Below, one piece after another: positions 54,401-64,000 of a stretch of 64,000 nt of DNA. Position numbers and translations under genes: made by a program. This DNA comes from Aculops lycopersici (Eukaryota; Arthropoda; Arachnida; Trombidiformes; Eriophyidae): assembly GCA_015350385.1 (NCBI GenBank), contig WNKI01000005.1, positions 208,342 to 272,341 of the forward strand. The letters run 5' to 3'. How positions within the stretch are numbered: position 1 is the stretch's first letter; every line of letters starts with the position of its first letter. The notes beneath the pieces are model-generated. The model was not told where the DNA came from and did not search any database. It saw only the letters and a list, made by a program, of their open reading frames with translations.

Positions 54401-56411
54401 GCGATCGACCAGCTAACAAGATAGTCGGGTCGTTTTTCCTCTCCTTACTGCCGGCCACTCTACTTCTGCCCCGCGGGCATTCAAGTGGCTTACAGAGTCG
54501 GCGCCTCCATAGCTGCAGCTGCCATTGCCATTGCAACCACCAACTTCTACCTGGACGCGAGGCATTAATAACAACTTAACATCAAAAACTAGCAAAGGCA
54601 GCAGCAGCAGTAGCGCAGTGGCAAGAGAACTGCCATTGAAACTTTTATCATAAACTCCAAGGTGCGATTTACTTCTCTGGTCTGAGCAAACAAATTGAAT
54701 TTCGGCTCTCCTGCTGCTCGACTCTCTTGCCTGAAAACTTGAGCTCGATTTAGCGGCGCCGCCAGGAGATCATCTCGTTGACGCCTCTTTCTCTCTGGCT
54801 AACTTTTTTAGCATTAAAACTACCAGTAGCAGCGAGTCCAATTTTAGAGGGCATATTACTACATAGCAGCAGCAGCAGCAGCAATGTTAATAGTTACGAC
54901 AACGAGAGGTCAGCTATTTAGAGCAAATCCACTGACAGCTAGTGTCGAATTTCTCCTTGTTGAAGTTATATAATTTACACACTGGCCAATTACCTGTGTT
55001 ACTCTTCGCCTAGCCGCCAAGTCGTGAGCTGAGTTGTGGGTGTCAGAATTAGCGCGACGACGTGAGTACATTGGAAAACCTGCAACTTTCGTCCCCGACT
55101 CTCGGCCACAAAGTTTCTAGCAACCGACCGACCAAGCGACTGTTTAGTGCGAATCTTGTATTACTGCTAACAGGCGGCACACTTGGCAATAATTGGATCC
55201 TGGGTACCAGCAGCAAAAGTAGTTACTTTTACCTCTAAAAGTTTGAGACGCAAGGTTTAAAGTTTCGACTGTGTCCATTGGAATCCTGGGTTCAAACCTG
55301 CGACTTCAGCTCACGTCTTCAGGTAGCAAACTTTCGCCACCTTCAAGTGAAAAATATGACCCAAACGATAAAAGCTGACCAGAGGCCATAACTCATGACG
55401 CTCAACCACTTGGCGTCGGCCAGGTGATGCGCGCAAGCAATAAAAGTTGGCGCGTTGTCTTGACTCTTTGATTTCGGGTAAATGCGAGGCACGCACACCA
55501 ACTGGGTGGCAATTTGGCCAAGACTGGAACGAGCACTCGGCTTGCTGGCGAGTGTCGCGGGTTAGCAAATTGGGTGACGTAATGAGGAGAAATTGGCGCA
55601 AGTGAGTCGGTGGTTGTTGGCTGCAATGAAGAGGAAGAGGAAGAGGAAGAGGAAGAGAAAGGGGAAGGAATGAAGGTTTTGCGGCAACGGTTACGACAAA
55701 TATAAATCATGACTCAATTGATCATCAATCTTAGAGCCCAACTCGGTTGGTCTTCTGTTGATGGCTTCAAAACTTTTCCCCTCTCCTCTCGCCGCTAGCC
55801 ACCGCGGCTGAGGCTGAGGCAGAGGCTGTGGCTTTGGCGAAAAACGGAAACGCCAACCGATCAATTCAATTATTGCCAAAAACATCGTTGGTCTTCACCT
55901 TCAATTGATGCTGCTCCCCCATTCCTGTTGACCCCGTCGTTTTGATGTTGCTGCTTGTCTACGAGAACAGCGAGCCTAAAACGGATGCCAACAAATTAAT
56001 TGTAGCAGACCTAAACTTTACTCTCTCCTCCTGTCTATTGTTATAGCATTTTCATTAGTCTGTTTTGTTTGCCGCAAACAAGACGACTAATGGAGGCGGA
56101 GGAGGAAAAACGATGCTCCTTTGGTTTGGATGCCACATGCTTCAGGCTAGCGAAATCTAACGCCAGAAGGTCGGCGACCAGTTTGTTGAGTTTTCCGTTT
56201 ATTATTTTTTGCATCTTGTGTCATTTTAGAGGGACACAAGATGCATGGAAATTTCCGACCCAAAAGCATTCATTGCGTTGGGAAGAAAACAATCCCATTT
56301 GCCAGACGCGTGGCCACAATCAGCAACACAATGGCCTCTCTCCATTGCGCGAGTCGCCACCGCAAGCAAAATACCCGCCCATTAGGTTTTCGCATAACTA
56401 GACTCATTTTT

Positions 56412-56455
<44 letters not shown>

Positions 56456-56631
56456 TCTTCTTCTTCGTTCGTACGTTACGTTACGTACGTACGTACGTAC
56501 GTACGTACGTACGTACGTACGTTACGNNNNNNNNNNNNNNNNNNNNACGTACGTCCGACCGACCACGACGAACTAACCGTACCCGACCTACGTTTTACGG
56601 TTCGTACTAACTACTACTACTACTTTCTTTC

Positions 56632-56669
<38 letters not shown>

Positions 56670-58456
56670 GTTGCTCGTCTAGAAAGTTGTCACCAACAGA
56701 AGCTACTGAGCGTTTAAAAGTAAGACTAACTCTACATGGACGACCACGACGTCAATTAATTAAGGCCAACAGAAGAACCAATGAGAGTGGCAACAATGGA
56801 TCGCCTTTGCTCAAAGTTGCGCAATTCATTTGGACTCGAGCCGGATGCAAATCGTTTGGTGGCGCTCGTTAGTAGTGGAGCAGTTTGCTTGTTGAACTAC
56901 ACGAGGCTGGGATATAAATTAGTGGCAGATTATCGCTTGCGAGTTTGTTCGCGGCCGGTTGACTTTGAACAATCAGTCATAAGAAAGCTGCGTGTTGCAG
57001 TTTTGCTCCAGTTTCCCGATGCAGCAACCGACCACTTGTTTGGTTGATTGTCTTCGCCAATTCAAGCGGCACTCTTTTGGTTGAGCAAACGGAAAAAACT
57101 TTTCTGATGCTCAAAGATTCGAGCTGACTTTTGAAGGGAGTAAGTTGATCTTTTTGCTCAATGCTTTAGATTTGAGCCTCAGAACAGAAAAAAGAGAATT
57201 GATCTCCAATTCCAATCATAATAATCGATCGATAACAGATTTATTTCGCTCGCCCAAAAGAGCGATAAGCCAATTGAGCGGCGGTACTATTTACTCTCTC
57301 TCCCTCTCTCTTCCTACTTCGGCTCAAATCTTTGTCACGAAATTCTCTTTGCTCACGAGGAAACCAGAATTCCCTTTGAAGCAGCAGCAGAAGCCAAGGA
57401 AACCGGAAGTTGGATCGCTCGCCTCAAGGAGTTAGCTGGCATTGTGAACTTGGCAAACAGACGGCCACTTTGTTTTATCAACTCAAACCTCGCCGCCTGT
57501 CCACTTCGCTGTCATCTGAACTCGTCATTGATCTCCCTTTTCCTCCTACTTCCGTAGATCTCTATCCTTTCTTCGAAGCCATGGCTCCGGGGCTTCTGCT
57601 AGCTCTACGGACAATGGCTTGGCAAACAGATCAAGCTTTTTGGCTGGATTGCTCGAATCGGATGGAGGAATGGTGGGCCACAGAATCACTGCGGCGGTTT
57701 TAGGTTTGATTGCAATTTTGAGCGAGTTAGATCGAGCTAGCGAGAATTTGGACAGCAATTAGCCTAGCTTAGTTAGCCGAGTGCTAGTTATTGTGCGACT
57801 CGGTGGTTTTGATTGAGTTTGATTTGGTTGCACGTATGTCTAGAGGGCCGTTGCCTCTGGTTTGACGTGCGCAAAATGAAATGATGATTCAGAGATCAAG
57901 TCGCTCGAGGCTAAAATTTGCCCATTTGCTCGCTCGCTCGTCTTCCTTTGCTTTACAACTAAACCATCAACCAACCAACCAACCAACCAACCAAGCGACT
58001 GAAGCAGACATCGTGAATACCAACTAACTACTTCTCCTACTCACATTTACAATCGCAGCTCACAGAGCCGGCGGCGTTATGCAATCTCACCGTCTTGTTC
58101 CGTCGGCTGGCGAGAGGGACGGGAACAGCGAAGCAACGAGTGGCGTTGTTTCGGATGACGTAGCGCGAGACAATGGACACGCCATAGGAGAAAAGAGCCA
58201 TAGAGAAAGGAGGAGGACCCGGCGAGGAGCAAATACAAGTGGCCGAGCCAATCGAGTGGTTCGGTCGCCCGCTACGCTGGCGCTAATTAGCGAAATGCGC
58301 ATCAGCGGAAGCAAATCGGAGCCACCCTCCCGGCCCTCGGTGGACTGGTCCAAGCAGCGGCCTTACTTTGGGCCCGACATGCAGCGGAACGTTAGCGTGG
58401 AGCTCGGGAAAACCGCCTACCTGGTTTGCAAGGTCTACGAGTTGGGCGACAAGACG
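51463..58456 (+). CDS. Dpr-like immunoglobulin-superfamily cell-surface protein, 5' part (partial)
   Basis: Coding exon A runs to 51871 and exon B is 58059-58456. Exon A is open from the ATG at 51463, but the ATG at 51688 is likelier. It places MSNYISRSSSKIKIPSILML plus a hydrophobic core at the N-terminus as a signal peptide (end near TTVAT). Exon A ends in GCAG before GTAAGT (phase 1). Exon B starts after AATCGCAG with two bases of a codon, so the phases match. Exon B ends RPYFGPDMQRNVSVELGKTA, then YLVCKVYELGDKT, then GTAAGT (phase 0). That is the first half of the first Ig domain of Dpr proteins (PYF...NV-x-x-x-x-G-x-TAYL-x-C-x-V...LG-x-KT). The next exon should begin VSW but lies beyond the window. 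Dprs bind DIP partners in synaptic specification. An Arg/Ser-rich stretch precedes the domain. Confidence 0.75.
54331..54358. repeat. ATC microsatellite
   Basis: Nine uninterrupted ATC units lie in the Dpr-like intron. Confidence 0.85.
56210..56245. repeat. perfect inverted repeat, 13-bp arms, 10-base loop
   Basis: TGCATCTTGTGTC (56210-56222) pairs with GACACAAGATGCA (56233-56245). It is located in the Dpr-like intron. Confidence 0.8.
56414..56666. repeat. CT / CTT / ACGT microsatellite cluster with an assembly gap
   Basis: A long CT run passes into CTT units and then an ACGT array (about 56471-56526). The array is interrupted by 20 undetermined bases (56527-56546) and resumes with two ACGT units. 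A second CT run follows at 56633-56666. The gap sits exactly in the self-complementary ACGT array, so the real array length is unknown. Confidence 0.9.
57967..57995. repeat. CAAC tetranucleotide repeat
   Basis: About seven tandem CAAC units lie just upstream of Dpr-like exon B. Confidence 0.8.
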
Positions 58457-58476
58457 GTAAGTAATCTCTTTTTTGC

Positions 58477-58522
<46 letters not shown>

Positions 58523-61500
58523 GTCGCGTTTGCTCATCTAATTGCAAGATTAGTTGGTCTCTCTCCCTCTTAGGAATGCTCTCGAACCTTTCATTTCAAA
58601 GTTTTTGTCGTGGTCTGCAGTTTAGCCACCACCGCCAAGCTAATGAGCTAAGCGAGAGCCTCGACGCTAAGTAAAGTCGCGCGCCGAGTAGCTGATAGTA
58701 ATCAGTGTTGAAAAATTGCCCAAGAGCAAGAATCGATTCGCAACTCCCATCATCTTCGGCTCTTCATCATCTTTGTCGAGAGTCTTAAACTCTGACACCA
58801 ACTTCCCTCTCGTCATCCACTTGGTGGCGGTGGCCAGTCAGGTTGGTGAGCATTCAAATATCGTCTTAGTTGAGTGGAATGTCGCTCCAGTTGGCCACGA
58901 TGACGAGCCAACTGAAAACTCTTAAGCTCAATCCAAAAGCTACAGCTCGGAGACAGATGGGAAGTTGGTGCAACTTGCTCCCCCGAAAACGACGCGAGAG
59001 CAATGGGCGGCCAATTAGAGTGAGAGCGCTGGTCACTGGCTCTCCTCTCCTCTTTGCGGCTGCGGTAGCGCTGTCATCCAACTTGGAGGGAGCCTCACGA
59101 GGTGGAATCTGTCCTCGATGTTGCACTTGATGTCGTGTTTTCCAAGTTGACACCAAGTTAAATGAGCGTCTGTCCTGTTCAGTTTCCTTTGAGAAGACGT
59201 ATCATGGATTCATTTGTGGCCAGAAGTTGGGGCAGCGCAAACGCGAAAACATGACTCACAATCAGCGTCCCACTGGAGAGTCCAAAGTTATAAGTTTCTT
59301 TCGAAAGATTAGATAGAAAGTAAGAGAGTTTAGTTCTCGAGAATTGCGAATCAGATTCAACTTTTGCCCTCTAGCTTCCCACTGAACATCCTACTCTCTA
59401 ACTCTAATTCCCAATCTCACTCTGAAGCTCGCAAGTCTGGGCATTGGATTCGAGCGGACAGAAGTGGAATTATTATTGCTTGCACTTGCGGCGTGCCACC
59501 GCCTCTTAAGGTTCCCCAACCACAAGCCACCAATATGAGCATTCGCGCACTAAAAGGTGGCCGGCGAAGTTCAGTGAACTAAGCCAAAAGAATAAAAGCA
59601 TAACATTCAAATGATAAGTGTTGGCGCCTAGCTCTCAGTTTGCTAAACTGCGCCTAGCTCCCCGTCTCTCTCTCGAGCTATTGCCGCTCTAATCTCTTGG
59701 AGACTCAGTTTTGTTCATGTTTCTGAACAAGTCCACGGCGCAGCTTCATTGGCCATGCCACTGACCAAAACAGCGGAGTGTACGTTTTGGAAATGAATCT
59801 TGGCAAAGCGTAAAATTTGCAAACAAGCGATTGAGGATACGTCTCACTCGCAAACCGCGAACCGCAATGCAAGTTTTGCTCGCCGCGCCAACCGATGGGC
59901 CATTTCCATCCACGAATCGCTCAGCTGAATCGCTAGACAAGGAGTCCAGCTCGCCGACTGGCGGCAAATCTTGTGTTTTTACGTGAAAATCAATTAAATT
60001 TGCCACGCCATCGAGTGACTTGACGAATTGATTTGCCTCTTGGCGCCTCCACAATTTAAGAGAGAATGATATCTCTCCTAAGAAAGACAAGCTTTCATCC
60101 CTAGATTAAACGCTCAGGCGGCAATCTGAATATTGGGAACACTGAATTCGGTTGAGGTTTAGAGCAAAAAACTCTAGGTTAAGCGACAGTTCAAGCAAAT
60201 TGCATGGACTGGCCCCAAGAGAAAGAGAGGGAGAGAGAGAAGTCAATAAAAATGATGATTAATTGCAAAAGCACACGCGCGCGGCAATATTTGTGTTGCG
60301 CGCGCATGCGAGTTGCTCTTTTGCTCTTGCTCATTTATAAATATAATCCACTGGCCAAGTGAATCCAACTCAGCAATCCAACGCTTCTGTGCATTGCAAT
60401 GAAACCAGCTACAATTTACAATTAGCCGCCAGGAGCCTTTTGGTAATTTTATAATTCAATCTTCGTTTGCGAAGCGAGGAAAGGGAAAGAGATTTGGATG
60501 CGTTTCAAGTGATAAAAGCGTAGCGATTGCTCGCTTTACGTAAACATAAAATATACCAAACTTCGGACTTTCAGTTAAGATTTGAAAATTATGTTTCCGA
60601 ATCGTTTCCATCCACCGACTTTTATATCGCAACTAATCTTTACTAGTTTTAACTTGAGAGTTTAGCACTTGATCTTGAATAAGTGGCACTGTCCAGCAGC
60701 AGTGGCCAACATTCGAAAACCATTAGAAAGCGAGAATTTTAACACCGAACCAACTAAACTGGTCATGTGGTCAAGCTAATGGCGTTTGGATTGTTGGTGT
60801 CGCCCCGCCACAGCGTATAATACTTTTGCGGCGCTTCCGTTTTCGCACCAAAGTGCTACTGGCGCAACTCACAACTATCTAACAAGCTAATAGTTTTCTT
60901 TTGGCCCACTTACGCTTTCCAACCAAGACTCTAGCAAAAAGTGACTGTTGAGAGAGATGGAGATAGAGAAAAACTTGCAGTGCGTTTTTAACTTTAAAAA
61001 CTACGGACCAAGGATCTAGCTAGTGTTTTTCTCCTCCTCCTACCTTCTTTTTTAAAGATGGAATATTCAATGAGCAGCAACTAGACGCGTTGTCGTGTGA
61101 GTCAATGAGACCAAGAGGGACGAATCGGAAGTGTTTGTTGAACAAGATAACGACGTGACGCCGAGTGGCTCGCTCAGGTGTGAATGCGTAGTGGGCGAGG
61201 AAAAAGAGGGATGCAGAGAGAAGGAGAAAGGGAGAGGTAAAGCAAACAAAAAACAACAGACAGGGTGAATTTTCGCATAGACTTCCGGTGTAACCAGATC
61301 ATAGTCTCAAGTGAGCATCCAACCACCACTACAAGCGAGTCGTATTTACCAAGAGACTGCCTCTTTCGACGCTGATCTTGGCTTGTTCAAGCTAAATCAT
61401 CGCCTCAGTCGACAGCGGCAATGGCAACGGGATAGAAACTACATTCCAGCCAAGCGGACAGGTGGTTGCTGGCCACCGCGCTATTCCCGCAGGCTCGTAC

Positions 61501-64000
61501 CTCGCAGTTGCGAGTATTTTGTGCGTCAATTGGAGCCCACGAGAACCAAACTTTCCGTTGAGTTTAGTTGAGTCAAAGAGGGAATCGTGGTAACGAACTG
61601 AATGGAATGGAATTGAATGAAATAGAATAGAATCTAGTTGGGTCAAGTCGAGTTGAGTGGAGCCTCGAGGCGTCGATTTGATTTGAAAACTCGACGTCTC
61701 AAATGGCCGGCAATCAATTCTACTTGGTCCAAGTTCCAGCAGCCGAATCGCCTATTCTCGCTATCGGCCAGGCAAACTATCAGGTAACTATCAATTTGCC
61801 CGAAAGCCAGCGATGATCTTGCCATCAGTTAAATAGTTAACCTTCGAGGGCAGGCTAGGAGAAAATCCGATCACCGGTCGTCCAATCAGCGTTGCCATTT
61901 TGGCGCTTGTGCCGCTGTCTGTCGCAGCAGCGATGGCGGCAGTAGCGACAACAGAAGCAGCTATTATGGCAGAAAATCAGCAAGGCGACAAGTGAGCAAT
62001 CAAATTGGATGGGGTCAGCGGGACCAGCGGCGGCGGCGGATATTAAAATTTGTTGTCAACGAGCAGCAGCGCGACACTCAAAGTGGGACGCAAATCAAAG
62101 TTTTGAATGTCGCTATCGCTGGACTCGACCGAGATTAGCTTCAATCTTTCCCTAGCGTCGAGTTGATTGCCTCTATCTTCAGCTCGCCGTTAGTCGTATC
62201 GTTCGTGTCTCCAACTTTGATGGCTCATTTGATGCAAATCACATGTCGTCTCACAAAAGGACAACGCAATGCCGGCCGCTATTCAGGACGCACACTAAAT
62301 GGTCCTAAATAAAGAGAGAGAGGGAATCCAACTAACAGCTTGGATATCAATTGCAAATCCGATGAGTCACCGCCGCGATCGCGAGACGAACTCCAGCTCC
62401 ATTGCCTTGGGGCGGCGTCGTTGAAATTTGAATGCCATCTTCCAAACTGAGCATTTCGGGACAAACAATTTACATTTCTACTCCTAAACTCACTTCCTCC
62501 CTCGCCACCATTGCTAAAGGACTCTTGTCTTAGTAGCGCAACGATTTTATGCGCAACTTTATTTTAAGCTCCAAAATTTGGGTGCGAAACGATGAGAAGG
62601 CGCGACAATATTTTATCACTTTCAAGGATCATCATTAAAATTTATCGCCTAATATTGTGGTGGCCAGTGGTTCAGTTTGTGAGCTTTCGTCGGCGAGTTT
62701 AAGTGTTGGTTGTGTCTCTGTCTCTGTGTTTGTGTTTATATGTGAGAGAAATAGAGAGACAACTCAACACACAAATACACATTGTCCAGTGGTAGTCTTT
62801 CTGCCATCTCAAGCAGCTAAAGCGTCTAATCATATTGTGCACACAAGTTGACTTATGGGATCAGTCGCTTGTCCAAAGTTTTGCCGCTTCCATTGGCCCA
62901 TTGGAATCTCCAACTTTTCTCCACTTTCTTTGCGATGGCCACTTTTCGTCATTGCAGTTTAAAAAGGTGGTAAAGATGAATGTCTTCAAGATGGATGCCT
63001 TCCTCCAAATAAAAGTGTTTGTCTTGTCACGCCATTTGGTCTCGCTCAGCCGTGCAATAGTTTTCTGACCACACCAGCGGCGCAGGAAAAATTTTCACTG
63101 CCTGCTCTTGTGTGCAGCTTGTGAGCGCAAAGAGCGGCGCTATGTGCACGAGTCGCTGGCCACCTAGCGCCGCCTCGAGGTCTCTGTGAGTTATGAGCCA
63201 TCTCTCGAGGCTTTGGGCAAAATTATGACACAATGCGAGGAAGAGAACATTTTGGCAAAAAGCACCACCTGGTTGCCTAAGCGCAAGTTTTACCATTTCT
63301 TCCCTCTCTTTATGTGGCAGCGGCAGCAACATAGTGAGTTAAAGAGAAAGGAAGAATATGTTTGACTGCTCAATAGAGTATCGTAATAAATATCTCCTCT
63401 TCTCAACTCGCGACTTGAGAAACGAGAATCGAGAATCGAGGCAAACTCGCCGAGCTGTCAGCGCAAAGCTTCAATGCTCATAAATCTATTTTGCACTTGG
63501 GCGCATATCATTACTATTAATATTATTATTACTATCGTCATCACTACTATTATTATTATTGTTAAATTATCGCCAGCTCCGTAGCCAACTCCGATCTACT
63601 TCTGTCTTCTTGAAGGAGTCCCCTGCGAGCTGACTTTACTGTGAAACAAACGCATCTCTTCATTGTTTCTCTCCGTGAACACTTACCATACTCACTAAGC
63701 TACACCGAAATATGGGATAGCTGCAGTTTAGTTGAGTCTGCTACTGCTACTACTACAACTACCTTGGTATAGTTAGTAGTCTTAGGGTTTCTTAAAAACC
63801 GAAACTTGAGTCTTGTGAGAGAAAGAGCAAGAAGAAATAACTGAGAGTGTGACGTAAGATGGATAAATTGATCGTTTCATCGACTCGCCACCAGAGACCG
63901 CAAAAATATCGCGCTCCTTCAGCAAGAGCAACAGTGGCAGCGCAAACCAAACCAAAATACCACTTAATGGATCGAGATTAACTCTGTCGCCACCTTAAAC
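58457..64000 (+). other. start of the next Dpr-like intron, no exon found before the window ends
   Basis: The donor GTAAGT directly follows the ...GDKT codons. A CT run follows at 58480-58519. In the remaining 5.5 kb I see no exon beginning with the expected VSW and no other supportable gene. Scattered open frames of 60-114 codons have random composition. An ETS-like 9-mer is at 61281-61289. A GAATG-type repeat lies near 61599-61635. Confidence 0.5.
58477..58519. repeat. CT microsatellite after the Dpr-like donor site
   Basis: CTGT units pass into an uninterrupted CT run about 20 bases downstream of the splice donor at 58457. Confidence 0.85.

Larger units (their letters stand above)
51872..58058 (+). 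other. 6.2 kb intron of the Dpr-like gene
   Basis: The intron is bordered by CAG-GTAAGT and ACAATCGCAG with matching phase. The interior has no supported exon. It holds an ATC run (54331-54358), GA and CT runs, the ACGT array with an N gap, a 13-bp hairpin (56210-56245), a CAAC run and ETS-like 9-mers (53764 and 57402). An alternative or additional small exon inside cannot be excluded. Confidence 0.65.

Noticed and set aside
55281..55305. GGTTCAAACC word resembling a tRNA T-loop
   Set aside because: No matching A-box, acceptor stem or anticodon arm at the required spacing.
1..64000. Search for transposase, reverse transcriptase, viral or toxin genes, CRISPR arrays and operons
   Set aside because: None of the open frames shows motifs of these families, and there is no regularly spaced repeat array. 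The gene organisation is eukaryotic.

Overview
The window looks like nuclear DNA of an arthropod, most likely an acariform mite. This is inferred from gene content and structure, not proven. Very large conserved genes (an ABCC transporter, Furry, TAF6, MNT) are single uninterrupted exons. The few introns seen in compact genes are 106-151 bp, and proteins carry long Gln/Asn/Ser/Thr runs. Strong intron loss of this kind is known from some mites. There are no operons, no recognisable transposon proteins and no RNA genes that I could support.

Layout. (1) 1-9.3 kb: a secreted His-rich protein (+), an ABCC4/MRP4-like transporter (+) and, convergent to it, a secreted Glu/Ala/Pro repeat protein (-). 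(2) 9.3-25.1 kb: about 16 kb with almost no coding signal. The exception is one first coding exon on the minus strand (22160-22909) that ends in a hydrophobic signal segment and a consensus splice donor. This tract looks like large introns plus regulatory DNA and holds a 32-bp near-perfect hairpin. (3) 25.1-51 kb: a gene-dense block on alternating strands. In order: furry (-, only the N-terminal half of the family length), mL54 (+), a coiled-coil protein (-), BCL7 (+, one small intron), a Gln-rich secreted protein (-), a possible small spliced gene (+), MNT (-), a divergent CDK10-like kinase (+), a tiny ORF (+), TAF6 (+), a Lys-rich membrane-anchored protein (-) and MFSD6 (+, one small intron). 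(4) 51.4-64 kb: the 5' part of a Dpr-like immunoglobulin cell-surface gene (+). A signal-peptide exon and the first half of an Ig domain are separated by a 6.2 kb intron holding an assembly gap inside an ACGT repeat. The remaining exons lie beyond the window.

Functional themes. The compact block is mainly housekeeping or regulatory: BAF chromatin remodelling (BCL7), TFIID (TAF6), MAX-network repression (MNT), a CDK, a mitoribosome subunit and the cell-morphogenesis scaffold Furry. The flanking gene-poor tracts are associated with secreted or neuronal surface genes. Neighbours are mostly divergent pairs with short shared promoters (furry/mL54; coiled-coil/BCL7; Gln-rich/small gene) or convergent pairs with closely spaced poly(A) signals.

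Most notable points: the half-length Furry, the spliced Dpr-like gene rebuilt from phase-matched splice sites, a CDK10-like kinase whose catalytic-loop lysine is replaced, a 12-bp-unit repeat gene with a local frame-shifted patch, the strong hairpin at 24.4 kb, and a repeated ETS-like 9-mer in the noncoding tracts.
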